Of a stretch of 58,978 nt of DNA, positions 48,308 through 57,329 are shown in pieces. The notes beneath the pieces were generated by a model. It was not told the origin of the DNA. It worked only from the letters and a program-made list of their open reading frames with translations, and ran no database searches. The translations under genes were made by a program, and so were the position numbers. Source of the DNA: Bacillota bacterium (GTDB lineage Bacteria; Bacillota; Limnochordia; Darwinibacteriales; Darwinibacteriaceae); contig DUPN01000003.1 in assembly GCA_012838305.1 (NCBI GenBank), positions 93,335 to 152,312 on the forward strand. Direction: 5' to 3'. How positions within the stretch are numbered: position 1 is the stretch's first letter; each line of letters starts with the position of its first letter.

Positions 48308-49723
48308 ATGGAGAGAAAAATTGTAATCTCCGCTTTACTCCATCAGGTGCAAGTGGGTATTGTGGAAGACAATCGATTAGTCGAATATTACCTGGAGCGC
48401 GACTCCAAAGAGCGTCTGGTGAACAATATCTACAAAGGTCGCGTCGAGAATGTGCTGCCTGGCATGGGAGCGGCTTTTGTTGACATAGGTAAGGCCAAAA
48501 ATGCCTTTTTGTTTCTGGCCGATGCAGACGCTGATCTTTCTACCGGTGATTCTGTTATGGTGCAAGTATCCAAGGAAGCGGCCGGCACAAAGGGCCCGAG
48601 AGTGACTACGAAGATCTCCTTGCCAGGGCGTTACTTGGTTCTCATGCCCTTGCAGGACCATATCGGCATATCCAGACAGATTACTGATGCCGCAGAACGT
48701 GCTAGACTCAAGGAGATCGCCCTCTCGATTCGCCCCGCAAAGATGGGAGTTATTGTGCGTACGGTGGCGGAGAATAGTACCCCGGAGGAGCTGCAGCAGG
48801 ATCTAGAAGAATTGCTGGATGTGTGGGCTAGAATCCAGGAGAAGTTCAAAGGAAAGTCCCGATCACCCCTGCTCTACCATGACCACGACTTGGTTCACCG
48901 TATCCTGCGAGATCTGTATTCCCAGGGAGAAACGGCCGTTGTTGTGGACAGGGCTGATCTGCAGCAGAGGATCATCCGTGAGCTCAAGGAGCTTGCTCCC
49001 GGGTCGGACCCTAAGGTAGAGCTGTATCAAGGCAAAGTGGATCTATTCACCTACCTGGGGCTCAAAAAGCAGCTGGAACGGGCTGGGAATCATCGCATCT
49101 GGCTGGACTGCGGAGGGTACTTGGTTTTTAACCAGACAGAGGCACTGTTGAGTATCGATGTGAATACGGGCAAGTATGTGGGAACTAAGAATCTGCAGGA
49201 CACGGTGGTTAAGACCAACCTCCAGGCCGCAGTGGAAATCGCTTACCAACTCCGTCTGCGCAATACGGGTGGAATTGTGATTATTGATTTTATAGATATG
49301 ACGGATCCTGCCGACCGTGATGCGGTCCTTAGCGAATTGGCCACGGCTTTGGGTCGCGACAAAACGCGTACCAATCTTTTGGGGTTTACCAGACTGGGTT
49401 TGGTGGAATTGACGCGCAAAAAGACGGAAAGGCTCCTGGCGCATGTCCTGGAAGTAGATTGCCCGCACTGCAAGGGAACGGGTCGGGTGCTATCCGACGA
49501 GACGGTGGCTTTCCAAATTGCCCTCAAGGTGCATTCGCTGGCTTTGGAGAACGCAGCGGCAATTTCCGTGAACTGCCATCCCGCGGTGGCCGGTCTGGTC
49601 ATCGGGCCTGGGGGCAGCAACTTGCGGGCTTTGGAACAGCATACCGGAAGGACAATTAAGGTCCTGGGCGATGCGTCCTTGGCGCGTCAGGACTATGAGG
49701 TGAAAAGCTGGAGTATTGATTGA
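48308..49723 (+). CDS. rng: Ribonuclease G (Rne/Rng family)
   Basis: 471 residues. The S1 RNA-binding domain (about 35-115, [20 protein letters not shown]) precedes the DNase I-like catalytic domain with metal-binding [12 protein letters not shown] and IDFIDM. The zinc-link [10 protein letters not shown] holds dimers together. It cuts AU-rich single-stranded RNA and matures 16S rRNA. Two bases after the DUF2344 gene. The rplU promoter overlaps its stop codon. Confidence 0.95.
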   Translation: MERKIVISALLHQVQVGIVEDNRLVEYYLERDSKERLVNNIYKGRVENVLPGMGAAFVDIGKAKNAFLFLADADADLSTGDSVMVQVSKEAAGTKGPRVTTKISLPGRYLVLMPLQDHIGISRQITDAAERARLKEIALSIRPAKMGVIVRTVAENSTPEELQQDLEELLDVWARIQEKFKGKSRSPLLYHDHDLVHRILRDLYSQGETAVVVDRADLQQRIIRELKELAPGSDPKVELYQGKVDLFTYLGLKKQLERAGNHRIWLDCGGYLVFNQTEALLSIDVNTGKYVGTKNLQDTVVKTNLQAAVEIAYQLRLRNTGGIVIIDFIDMTDPADRDAVLSELATALGRDKTRTNLLGFTRLGLVELTRKKTERLLAHVLEVDCPHCKGTGRVLSDETVAFQIALKVHSLALENAAAISVNCHPAVAGLVIGPGGSNLRALEQHTGRTIKVLGDASLARQDYEVKSWSID

Positions 49724-49748
49724 CAGAGACCTTAGTGGGTGTTAGAAT
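49720..49748 (+). promoter_or_regulatory. Strong sigma-A promoter of rplU
   Basis: TTGACA (49720-49725), 17 bases, TAGAAT (49743-49748). The -35 includes the rng stop codon. Confidence 0.82.
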
Positions 49749-49754
49749 GATTGA

Positions 49755-49881
49755 TGTAGATGTCCCGGGTCTCGGTCCGGGCATCGAAACCGCTCAGAAC
49801 AGGTTGCTACAGGGCATTAAACATGTTGAGAAATCCAGAGCATGTACCTGTATGGCGAGTCTAAAGAAGGAGGTGGACGTA
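49755..49881 (+). ncRNA. Ribosomal protein L21 leader region
   Basis: The untranslated leader before rplU holds a hairpin (49759-49785: GATG, bulge, CCCGG / CCGGGCATC) and a looser ACATG/CATGT pairing further on. Firmicute rplU genes carry an L21 leader thought to mediate autoregulation; position and the first hairpin fit, though I could not align the full consensus. Confidence 0.5.
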
Positions 49882-50193
49882 TTGTACGCCGTAATCGAAA
49901 CGGGTGGCAAGCAATATCGTGTGTCCACTGGTGATGCCATTTATGTGGAAAAACTGGATGTGAACGAAGGCGATGAAGTCATTTTAGATCGCGTTCTGCT
50001 GGTGAGCCAGGATGGTAAGACCCAAGTAGGTACACCCTATGTTGAAGGGGCCAAAGTAACAGCCAAAGCCGCCAGACAAGGCAAGCAAAAGAAGATCATT
50101 GTCTTCAAGTATAAGGCCAAGAAGAATTACCGCAGAAAACAGGGTCATCGGCAGCCCTACACCAAACTGGTGATTGAATCCATCACCGCCTAG
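49882..50193 (+). CDS. rplU: 50S ribosomal protein L21
   Basis: 103 residues: [18 protein letters not shown] at the start and the basic [29 protein letters not shown] end, both diagnostic. TTG start with AAGGAGGTG seven bases upstream. The longer in-frame extension to 49720 runs through the promoter and leader and is rejected. It binds 23S rRNA. prp follows after four bases. Confidence 0.97.
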   Translation: MYAVIETGGKQYRVSTGDAIYVEKLDVNEGDEVILDRVLLVSQDGKTQVGTPYVEGAKVTAKAARQGKQKKIIVFKYKAKKNYRRKQGHRQPYTKLVIESITA

Positions 50194-50197
50194 TCCC

Positions 50198-50632
50198 ATG
50201 TTGAATCTAGTGTTTTACCGGGAGCGAAGTGGATGGAAGGGTTTTCGGGCCAGAGGGCATGCTTATTACGCTAAGCATGGCGAGGATATTGTCTGTGCAG
50301 CTCTTTCAGCGTTAACCCAGACAGCTGTGCTTGGTTTGAGGGAAGTCATTGGGATTCATTGCCAGGTCCAAGTGGATGAGGACGCAGGGATGCTTCTGTG
50401 TCTGCTGCCTGACGATCTCTCCCAAGAAGAATGGAAGCAGGCCCAAATTGTACTCGATGTCCTTTATGTGGGAGCTTTAGCCATAGAAGAGGACTACGGA
50501 ACACATGTTAATGTGAAGGAGGTGCCATACCGTGAGAATAAATCTGCAATTATTCGCCTCAAAAAAGGGTGGCGGAAGCACGAAAAACGGCAGAGACTCA
50601 GCAGCCCAACGCTTAGGCGTGAAGAGTCATGA
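50198..50632 (+). CDS. prp: Ribosomal-processing cysteine protease Prp with C-terminal extension
   Basis: 144 residues; family members are about 105-115. [20 protein letters not shown] holds the catalytic His21 and Cys33. Prp removes the N-terminal extension of L27, encoded next. The normal end of the family falls near VNVKEV, but here the frame continues for about 33 residues through the ribosome site and first 101 bases of rpmA, adding a Lys/Arg-rich tail. The tail is read from the L27 sequence in another frame; whether it is functional is unknown. Confidence 0.9.
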   Translation: MLNLVFYRERSGWKGFRARGHAYYAKHGEDIVCAALSALTQTAVLGLREVIGIHCQVQVDEDAGMLLCLLPDDLSQEEWKQAQIVLDVLYVGALAIEEDYGTHVNVKEVPYRENKSAIIRLKKGWRKHEKRQRLSSPTLRREES

Positions 50633-50819
50633 TGGACAGTTTGTGACTGCGGGCAGCATCATTGTCCGACAGCGCGGAACCCGGGTTAAACCAGGTGTCA
50701 ACGTTGGTCTTGGCAAAGACGATACCTTGTATGCTCTGGCAGATGGTTATGTTTCCTTCGAACGCCGAGGAAAGACAGGTAAAGCGGTTAGCGTAGTGAC
50801 TGAGGCCGCATTTGCGTAA
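50532..50819 (+). CDS. rpmA: 50S ribosomal protein L27
   Basis: 95 residues. The N-terminus [13 protein letters not shown] matches the Firmicute extension cut by Prp (usual motif NLQFFASKKG, here with Leu for the first Phe). GSTKNGRDS and [27 protein letters not shown] follow. The mature N-terminus reaches the peptidyl-transferase centre. GTG start with AAGGAGGTG seven bases upstream, inside prp. A terminator follows. Confidence 0.97.
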   Translation: MRINLQLFASKKGGGSTKNGRDSAAQRLGVKSHDGQFVTAGSIIVRQRGTRVKPGVNVGLGKDDTLYALADGYVSFERRGKTGKAVSVVTEAAFA

Positions 50820-50827
50820 TGAAAACT

Positions 50828-50858
50828 CCCTTTGTGCTCCGGTGCAAAGGGTTTTTTT
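50828..50858 (+). terminator. Rho-independent terminator
   Basis: CCCTTTG/CAAAGGG stem (50828-50834 and 50845-50851) is followed by seven T's, between rpmA and obg. It may act as an attenuator, as obg has no clear promoter of its own. Confidence 0.85.
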
Positions 50859-50873
50859 GAGGGAGGACGATCC

Positions 50874-52157
50874 ATGTTTATAGATCAGGCCCGCATCTAT
50901 GTAAAATCGGGAGACGGCGGTGACGGAGTGGTCCGATTCCGCCGGGAAAAATACGTTCCCGCGGGGGGGCCTGCTGGTGGCGACGGCGGCCGGGGAGGCA
51001 GCATCTACTTTGTGGTCGACGGGGGATTATCCACCTTGATGGATTTCCGTTATCGCCGGAAGTTTGTGGCACCTTCAGGCCAGGCGGGACAATCCAAGAA
51101 TATGGCAGGGAAAGACGGGGAGGACCTGGAGATTCGGGTGCCCCCGGGCACCCTGGTTAAGGATGGGGAGAGCGGGGATGTGCTCCTCGATCTCACTGTG
51201 CCCGCAAGCCGTGTCCTGGTACTGCCCGGCGGACGGGGAGGACGAGGCAACACCCACTTTGCCACGTCCACGAGGCAAGCGCCCTCGTTTGCGGAGCGCG
51301 GTGAGCCTGGGAAAGAGCTGTGGCTGCAGTTGGAGCTCAAGCTCCTGGCCGACGTGGGTCTTGTAGGTTATCCCAATGTGGGTAAGTCCACTTTGCTTTC
51401 GGTGGTGTCTGCCGCCCGCCCCAAAATCGCCAACTATCCCTTTACCACATTAATACCTAATCTAGGAGTGGTGTCGCTAGAACCCGGTCACGCCTTTGTG
51501 ATCGCTGATATTCCAGGTTTGATCGAAGGGGCTCATCAAGGCGTTGGTTTGGGCATGGACTTTTTACGCCATATTGAGCGCACTCGACTCATTCTTCATC
51601 TAGTGGATGCATCCGGCCTTGAAGGCCGAGATCCAGTGGAGGACTATGCCAAGATTAACGAAGAATTACGCTTGTATAGCACCGCCTTGGCCGCCTGTCC
51701 CCAGATCTTGGTGGCCAACAAGGCCGACCTGCCTGAGGCCAAGGACAACCTAGGACGTTTGGAGGAAGTCGCCAAACAGCATCACCAGGAGTTTTTTGTG
51801 ATCTCAGCCGCCACCGGCCAGGGGACGCGGGAGTTGATGCGTCACGTGGATATCCTCGTGCGCCAGATGAAGCAGGGGGATCCTGTGCCAGAGCCGGTGG
51901 AGCAGCTCATTCTTCCCAGGGACGAAACACCGCCCATTGAAGATTACACCATTGTGCGCGATAATGAGGACTATGTTGTGCAGGGAGCGGGTCTAGAACG
52001 ACTCTTACGTCGTTTGGATCTGAATAATCCTGAGGCCATCGCCTACCTGCAGAATCTATTTGAAAAAATTGGCCTGTACAAAAGCCTGGCAGAAATGGAG
52101 GTTCCAGAAGGAGCTACCGTTAGGCTTGGAGAATTAGAATTTGAGTATATGGAATGA
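50874..52157 (+). CDS. obgE: GTPase Obg
   Basis: 427 residues. The glycine-rich Obg fold covers 1-158 (VKSGDGGDGVVRFRREKYVPAGGPAGGDGG). The G domain has G1 GYPNVGKST, G3 DIPGL and G4 NKAD. A C-terminal OCT domain (from about 345) is present as in Bacillus Obg. It acts in 50S assembly and stress/sporulation signalling. ATG at 50874 after GGGAGGACG. Confidence 0.97.
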   Translation: MFIDQARIYVKSGDGGDGVVRFRREKYVPAGGPAGGDGGRGGSIYFVVDGGLSTLMDFRYRRKFVAPSGQAGQSKNMAGKDGEDLEIRVPPGTLVKDGESGDVLLDLTVPASRVLVLPGGRGGRGNTHFATSTRQAPSFAERGEPGKELWLQLELKLLADVGLVGYPNVGKSTLLSVVSAARPKIANYPFTTLIPNLGVVSLEPGHAFVIADIPGLIEGAHQGVGLGMDFLRHIERTRLILHLVDASGLEGRDPVEDYAKINEELRLYSTALAACPQILVANKADLPEAKDNLGRLEEVAKQHHQEFFVISAATGQGTRELMRHVDILVRQMKQGDPVPEPVEQLILPRDETPPIEDYTIVRDNEDYVVQGAGLERLLRRLDLNNPEAIAYLQNLFEKIGLYKSLAEMEVPEGATVRLGELEFEYME

Positions 52158-52165
52158 GGGTGCCT

Positions 52166-52456
52166 ATGTTAACAAGTAAGCAAAGGGCATACTTGCGCGG
52201 TTTAGGTAATGAGCTCGAGCCTGTTTTTCAGATTGGCAAAGGCGGTTTATCCGAAGAAATCCTAAACCAGTTGGATGCGGTCTTGGAAGCCCGGGAGCTG
52301 ATCAAAGTAAAGGTGCTGAAGAGCTGTTTGGATGAGGCCGGCCAGTTGGCGGACGAGATCGCGGGAGCTCTTAATTGTGATGTGGTTCAGACCATCGGTA
52401 AGAGCTTTCTTCTGTACCGGGAGTCCTCAAAAGAGGCGCAGATTATGTTGCCCTGA
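52166..52456 (+). CDS. yhbY: YhbY family RNA-binding protein (CRM domain)
   Basis: 96 residues, a single CRM domain: LTSKQRAYLRGLGNELEPVFQIGKGGLSEEIL with the GKGG loop that binds RNA. It associates with pre-50S particles. ATG 52166 follows GAGGGTG; ATG 52154, overlapping the obg stop, is an alternative. Confidence 0.93.
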   Translation: MLTSKQRAYLRGLGNELEPVFQIGKGGLSEEILNQLDAVLEARELIKVKVLKSCLDEAGQLADEIAGALNCDVVQTIGKSFLLYRESSKEAQIMLP

Positions 52457-52470
52457 AGGAGTAGAGTACG

Positions 52471-53085
52471 ATGAACAAGAGCTCCAGAGTGGGGATTATG
52501 GGTGGAACATTTGACCCGGTGCACTACGGGCACTTGGTCACGGCCGAAGGCGCTCGCTTTGAGTATGGCCTCGATCAGGTCCTGTTTTTGCCCTCCGGGA
52601 AACCTCCTCACAAGACAAACAAGCAGGTGAGCGAGGCCGAACACCGTTACATGATGACGGTACTGGCTACCTTGACGAACCCACATTTCGAGGTCTCCCG
52701 TCTGGACATCGATCGAGAAGGAGTGAGTTACACCATTGATTCTCTCCGCATCTTGCGGGAGAAGTTCGGAGCGCAGACCGAGCTCTTTTTCATCACGGGT
52801 GCCGATGCCATTTTCGAAATCACAGATTGGAAGGATTCCGAGGAGTATCTGACCATCGCCCACTTTATCGCCGCTGCCCGTCCAGGTTTCTGTTTGGAGG
52901 AATTGCCCCAGACAACCCAGAATTGGGTGGGCGAGCATGGGGATCGTTTTCATGTCCTCAGGGTCCCGGCCATGGCCATTTCTTCTACAGAAATTAGGGA
53001 GCGAGTGCGTAAGGGTACCTCCATTCGCTATTTAGTTCCTGAACAGGTTGAACACTATATTCGGCGCCATGGCCTTTATCTGTAG
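52471..53085 (+). CDS. nadD: Nicotinate-nucleotide adenylyltransferase
   Basis: 204 residues. MGGTFDPVHYGHL is the nucleotidyltransferase HxGH region, and ISSTEIRERVRKGTSIRYLVPEQVEHYI the C-terminal ISSTxxR motif. It makes deamido-NAD from nicotinate mononucleotide. ATG after AAGGAG. Normal length; placed as in Bacillus between yhbY and downstream genes. Confidence 0.96.
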   Translation: MNKSSRVGIMGGTFDPVHYGHLVTAEGARFEYGLDQVLFLPSGKPPHKTNKQVSEAEHRYMMTVLATLTNPHFEVSRLDIDREGVSYTIDSLRILREKFGAQTELFFITGADAIFEITDWKDSEEYLTIAHFIAAARPGFCLEELPQTTQNWVGEHGDRFHVLRVPAMAISSTEIRERVRKGTSIRYLVPEQVEHYIRRHGLYL

Positions 53086-53144
53086 GCGGTACCCGGATTT
53101 TGCAGGAGACATGCGAAGTACTTTAGATGGAGAGGGGGGAGATT

Positions 53145-54398
53145 ATGCTTTCAGAAGAGGAAGTTGCCAGGCGAAAAGCGGAGCTTGAGGAACGTCGAGC
53201 CTTAAAACGGGCCTACCGGCGTAGGCAGAAAGTCATTTATTCTATATGTATTGTTGTGGGTATTATTCTAATGGTTCTAACTGCGAGCTATACCTATCAG
53301 CGGGGTTTACGGGGGACGCAGGCCATGGCAACCAAGGATGAACGGTTGTTGGTCTTGTTTCTAGGGACCGATGAGAAGGCCGAGGGCGGTACCCGGGCTG
53401 ACACAATTATGCTCCTGTCCCTCGACGTGAAGACGGGTGAGGCCGGCGTGCTTTCCATCCCTAGAGACACTAGGGTCTGGATTCCGTCCCGACAGCGCTG
53501 GGAGCGGGTTAACGCTGCCTATGCCCATGGTGGCGCCTCCATGGCCATGGAGGCTGTTTCCCAATTGGTGGGGATGCCAGTGTCTTACTATGTGCATACG
53601 GACTTTGAAGGTTTTGAACAGATTGTGGACCTGTTAGGCGGGGTTGAGATCAATGTGGCCAGGCGAATGCAATATGTAGACAACGCCCAGGGTCTGCAGA
53701 TTGACATTGCCCCCGGGCTTCAGGTGCTGAATGGTGAAAAGGCACTCCATTTTGTGCGTTACCGCGATCGCCTAGGCGATGTGTCCTTGGTTGATCCCTT
53801 TAACGATGAGTATGGCGGCAGGGTGGAGAGACAGAGGCAATTCTTCGAGGCCATTGTCTCCAAAGCGCTCAGTGCCTCGTCCCTGATTAGGCTGCCTCAA
53901 CTTGTCACGCAGACATTTCGTATTGTGGACACCAACTTACCCTGGGAGGAAGTGCTCAATCTTGCCCTGTCCGGATCCAAGTTTTCCACGGACAAGGTGC
54001 AAACAGCTCTCTTACCAGGAAACAGCCAAGTGCTCAATGATGCCTGGTATTGGATCGTGAACGAGGAAAAGGCCAAACTTGTGATTGATACCGTCATTCG
54101 CGGTGTGCCTGAGCCGCTTAAGCTTGTGGTACTCAACGGTAATGGACGAAGCGGCATCGCACAGGAGGTGTCAACCCTCTTAAATTATTACGGATATGAT
54201 GTGGTTTCGCACGGTAACGCCGAGCACTTCGATTTCGCAACCACTCAGGTTGTAGTGGCTCCAAAGGACGTGGAGCGGGTCAAGCCTCTGGCTGAGTATT
54301 TGGGGGCTTCGATTCAAGAGGCTGATGTGGTGACCTCCGAGGTCACGGTGATCATAGGAAAAGACTTCACGATAAAGGATAGGAGCGTGGGAATTTGA
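53145..54398 (+). CDS. LytR-CpsA-Psr (LCP) family protein
   Basis: 417 residues: a charged cytoplasmic N-terminus, one membrane helix (about 32-52), the LCP domain with FLGTDEKAEGGTRADTIML, SIPRDTRVWIP and ALHFVRYRD, and a C-terminal LytR_C domain (from about 325, KLVVLNGNGRSGIAQEVSTLL). LCP enzymes attach secondary polymers to peptidoglycan from lipid-linked precursors. ATG 53145 has AGGGGGGAG upstream. It overlaps rsfS by four bases. Confidence 0.93.
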   Translation: MLSEEEVARRKAELEERRALKRAYRRRQKVIYSICIVVGIILMVLTASYTYQRGLRGTQAMATKDERLLVLFLGTDEKAEGGTRADTIMLLSLDVKTGEAGVLSIPRDTRVWIPSRQRWERVNAAYAHGGASMAMEAVSQLVGMPVSYYVHTDFEGFEQIVDLLGGVEINVARRMQYVDNAQGLQIDIAPGLQVLNGEKALHFVRYRDRLGDVSLVDPFNDEYGGRVERQRQFFEAIVSKALSASSLIRLPQLVTQTFRIVDTNLPWEEVLNLALSGSKFSTDKVQTALLPGNSQVLNDAWYWIVNEEKAKLVIDTVIRGVPEPLKLVVLNGNGRSGIAQEVSTLLNYYGYDVVSHGNAEHFDFATTQVVVAPKDVERVKPLAEYLGASIQEADVVTSEVTVIIGKDFTIKDRSVGI

Positions 54399-54748
54399 CC
54401 AAGCACAGCGCCGAAGATATGGCCAAGATAGCGGCTCGGGCTGGGGACGAGAAGAAGGCTGATGATGTACGAGTGCTGCGAATGCCTGCCGTGGTGGCAG
54501 AAACAGAGTTTTTTGTGATTTGTAGTGCGTCCACCCATGTTCAAATTCGGGCCATTGTGAATTCCATTACTGCGGCTTTGGAGGAAGCAGGCGCGGAACT
54601 TCTGCGTTATGAAGGACGCGGGGAAAATAACTGGGTGCTGTTGGACTATGGATCCATGGTTGTCCACGTCTTTTTGGAGGAAGATCGTTCCTACTATGAT
54701 TTAGAGAAGCTCTGGGCTGATGCGGAGCCAGTGCCTTGGCATGTGTGA
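54395..54748 (+). CDS. rsfS: Ribosome silencing factor RsfS
   Basis: 117 residues. ADDVRVLRMPAVVAETEFFVICSASTHVQIRAI, then EGRGENNWVLLDYGSMVVHVFLEEDRSYYDLEKLW, the standard RsfS/Iojap pattern. It binds L14 and blocks subunit joining in starvation. The TTG start overlaps the LCP stop. Often next to nadD in Firmicutes. Confidence 0.94.
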   Translation: MTKHSAEDMAKIAARAGDEKKADDVRVLRMPAVVAETEFFVICSASTHVQIRAIVNSITAALEEAGAELLRYEGRGENNWVLLDYGSMVVHVFLEEDRSYYDLEKLWADAEPVPWHV

Positions 54749-55499
54749 CGCCTACTCGACTCTGGCCCGATTCTATGATATCTCCATCGGTGTGGACTAT
54801 GAGCAGTGGGTGGGATACCTCTTGGACCTCGCCTTCCGCCATGGTCATGTTCCCCACCGCATTCTCGATTTGGGTTGTGGCACGGGCAATCTGACCATAC
54901 CCCTGGCTCAGCGGGGTTATGAGCTAACTGGCGTTGATCTTTCAGGTGCGATGCTTGCGGTGGCTAAGTCGAAGACGACCGCTTTGGGCATAGACATTCC
55001 CTATCTCCAGGGGGATCTGCGTAGTCTGACCGGCCTCAGCCAAGGTTTTGATACAGCGATCAGCGGGTGTGATGTTCTGAACTATTTGACTACAGAGGAC
55101 GACCTTTCACGGGCTTTTCAAACGGTGCACCGACACCTGAGGACCGGTGGCTATTGGTTCTTTGACCTTAACTCCGAGCACAAGTTGGGGGATGTCTATG
55201 GCAACCAATCCTACGCTGATCTAGACGATGATTTTGCATACTTCTGGGACAATAGCTATGATGGACAGAGGACCCTTTGCACGATGAGTTTGACCTTTTT
55301 TATACGAACGGAGGAGGGGCTCTACGAGCGCAAGAAGGAACAGCACATGCAGAAGCTGTGGACCCCCGAAACAATCGAGAAGCTGTGTACGCAACACGGC
55401 TTTATCTTCCAGGCCTGCTACGACTTTTTGACCTTGGAATCCTGTAGCGATGAAAGTCTCAGATGGCAGTTCGTTTTACAGAAAGAGAAGCGCCCCTAA
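54741..55499 (+). CDS. Class I SAM-dependent methyltransferase
   Basis: 252 residues. Motif I ILDLGCGTGNLTIPLA, the acidic motif II GVDLS, and GGYWFFDLN at motif III. The C-terminal part matches the group of uncharacterised methyltransferases that follow rsfS in Firmicutes. ATG 54741 overlaps the rsfS stop; ATG 54720 would add seven residues. Substrate unknown. Confidence 0.85.
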   Translation: MCDAYSTLARFYDISIGVDYEQWVGYLLDLAFRHGHVPHRILDLGCGTGNLTIPLAQRGYELTGVDLSGAMLAVAKSKTTALGIDIPYLQGDLRSLTGLSQGFDTAISGCDVLNYLTTEDDLSRAFQTVHRHLRTGGYWFFDLNSEHKLGDVYGNQSYADLDDDFAYFWDNSYDGQRTLCTMSLTFFIRTEEGLYERKKEQHMQKLWTPETIEKLCTQHGFIFQACYDFLTLESCSDESLRWQFVLQKEKRP

Positions 55500-55513
55500 A
55501 GGCGCTTCTCTTT
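55485..55513. terminator. Bidirectional terminator overlapping a stop codon
   Basis: A 10-bp stem GAGAAGCGCC/GGCGCTTCTC (55485-55494 and 55501-55510) holds the methyltransferase stop codon in its loop. It sits between convergent genes. Confidence 0.8.
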
Positions 55514-55516
55514 GCA

Positions 55517-55783
55517 CTAGAATGGACGATATGTGTTCGAGGGGTCGGTGTTGATATTGAAGGATTGTCCTTTGAGAAGTTCTTGCTCCGCCAGGGCGAT
55601 CATCCGCCTGACCATGTGTCCGCCTACCGAACCGCATTCCCGGGATGAGATATTACCCCAGTAGCCAGTCTTGTATTCGGGATTGATCCCTAATTCGTTA
55701 GCTACCTCATATTTAAACTGGTTCAGGGCTTGATAAGCGTATGGAACGACTTTTATATTGCTACTACCAGATCCTTGTGCCAT
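55517..55783 (-). CDS. Small acid-soluble spore protein, alpha/beta type
   Basis: 88 residues. The DNA-binding core is recognisable: ALNQFKYEVANELGI, where KYEVA is the germination-protease cleavage region, and CGSVGGHMVRRMIALAEQEL, the second conserved helix. An extended linker (NPEYKTGYWGNISSRE) separates them, longer than in Bacillus SspA/B. These proteins coat spore DNA and supply amino acids at germination. The start has GGGAGGAG immediately upstream on the minus strand. It is strong evidence that the organism sporulates. Confidence 0.92.
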   Translation of the reverse strand: MAQGSGSSNIKVVPYAYQALNQFKYEVANELGINPEYKTGYWGNISSRECGSVGGHMVRRMIALAEQELLKGQSFNINTDPSNTYRPF

Positions 55784-55995
55784 TGAATCTCCTCCCTTTC
55801 TGTTCCTAGAGTGTCCCATCAGAATCGTTTTTACCCATGATAGGTTTTGGAAGATCGCTTGGTTTTTTCCAAAGGTACGGAAGTTCTTAACTGGAATAGG
55901 GAGAAGGAATAACAAGGGTATAGTGGAATATGTACATGATGTTCGTGATAGACTTCTCTATCCCGAGTCTGTACTTTAGGAAAGGGTGAACCAGC

Positions 55996-57318
55996 TTGAT
56001 TCATAAGACATTCCCTCGCGGAGGGGGCGAGATACCTCATCGCAAGGAGGGCTCTGAGCGCAAGGCCATCCAGGCCGTGCCAGCACCTTCCATTGTGGTG
56101 ATTCCCTTGCATCAACATATTGGGGCTCCCTGTGTGCCTGTGGTACAAGCAGGCGACAAGGTGAAAATAGGGCAACGCATCGGAGAGGCGAAGCAGTTTG
56201 TCTGTGCGCCTGTCCATGCCAGTGTGTCCGGTGAAGTGATTGCCGTGGAAGAGAGGCCGTTGTTGACAGGGAAAAAGGTCTTGTCCGTTGTGATCCGTAA
56301 TGACGGCCAAGACGAGTTGGTCAAGATGGAGGCGGGCGATCCAGCGAAGATGTCTCCTCAGGCTATTCGTCAAGTGGTGAAGGACGCTGGTATTGTGGGA
56401 ATGGGCGGCGCTGGTTTCCCCACCCATATTAAGGTGACTCCTCCGAAGCCGGTGGAGGTCATCATAATTAACGGTGCCGAATGTGAACCTTACCTCACTT
56501 GTGATCACCGTCTCCTGTTGGAACAGGCCGAAGAAATGGTAGGCGGGCTGCTAGCCATTATGAAGGCCACCGGTGCCACCCAGGGCGTGATCGGCATTGA
56601 GGTCAACAAACCCGACGCTATTGAGCGTGTCGAAGAGGTCATTAAGGAGCATAAAGAGCTGTCGGTTGCGGCCTTAAAGGTCAAGTATCCCCAAGGAGCG
56701 GAGAAACAGCTGATTAAAGCCATCTTGGGCACAGAAGTCCCCAGTGGCGGTCTTCCCTGCGACGCCTGTTGCTGTGTGTTTAATGTGCACACGGCCATCG
56801 CTGTCTATGATGCGCTGACCTCTGGCAAGCCCTCGTATGAGCGCGTGGTGACCGTCAGTGGCGGTTCGGTGGTGGATCCTCGTAATCTTCTCGTACGCAT
56901 TGGAACGCCCATTCAGACGCTATTGGATTTCTGCGGCGGTCTTTTGGGACAACCCGCCGCTCTAGTGGGCGGTGGACCTATGACGGGCCCCCCCGTTGTC
57001 GATCTATTAGGGCCGGTTGTAAAGAACCTTTCTGGTGTCCTGGCCCTCAGCCACGAGGAGGCTGCTTTTGATGAGAACCGACCATGCATCCGTTGCGCTC
57101 GATGTGTGGATGCGTGTCCCATGGGCTTGACACCCAATCTGCTTGGCGAATATTCGGATAAGGGATTGTATGATAAGGCCGACAAACTAAATGTAAATGA
57201 CTGTATAGAATGTGCGCTCTGCTCGTATGTCTGCCCATCCAAACGCGCTTTGGTTACGTGGATCATCAAGGGCAAAGCAGGTTTGGCAGCTCAGCGCGCT
57301 AAGGAAAAAGTCAGCTAG
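55996..57318 (+). CDS. rnfC: Rnf electron transport complex subunit RnfC
   Basis: 440 residues. The N-terminal HKTFPRGGGEIPHRKEGSER segment, the FMN/NADH-binding domain with GMGGAGFPTHIK and NGAECEPYLTCDHRLL, then two ferredoxin-type clusters CIRCARCVDACP and CIECALCSYVCP. RnfC is the peripheral subunit that exchanges electrons with NAD in the ferredoxin:NAD+ oxidoreductase, which pumps Na+ or H+. TTG start after AAAGGGTG. It is the first gene of the operon, in clostridial order (C, D, G...). Confidence 0.95.
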   Translation: MIHKTFPRGGGEIPHRKEGSERKAIQAVPAPSIVVIPLHQHIGAPCVPVVQAGDKVKIGQRIGEAKQFVCAPVHASVSGEVIAVEERPLLTGKKVLSVVIRNDGQDELVKMEAGDPAKMSPQAIRQVVKDAGIVGMGGAGFPTHIKVTPPKPVEVIIINGAECEPYLTCDHRLLLEQAEEMVGGLLAIMKATGATQGVIGIEVNKPDAIERVEEVIKEHKELSVAALKVKYPQGAEKQLIKAILGTEVPSGGLPCDACCCVFNVHTAIAVYDALTSGKPSYERVVTVSGGSVVDPRNLLVRIGTPIQTLLDFCGGLLGQPAALVGGGPMTGPPVVDLLGPVVKNLSGVLALSHEEAAFDENRPCIRCARCVDACPMGLTPNLLGEYSDKGLYDKADKLNVNDCIECALCSYVCPSKRALVTWIIKGKAGLAAQRAKEKVS

Positions 57319-57329
57319 GGGTGAGATAG

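Noticed and set aside
49720-49881. In-frame N-terminal extension of L21
   Set aside because: It would start inside the promoter -35 and run through the leader hairpin, while TTG 49882 has a perfect ribosome site and the family N-terminus.
55784-55915. N-terminal extension of the spore protein
   Set aside because: The upstream part is unlike any SASP, and the ATG at 55783 has a strong ribosome site immediately before it.
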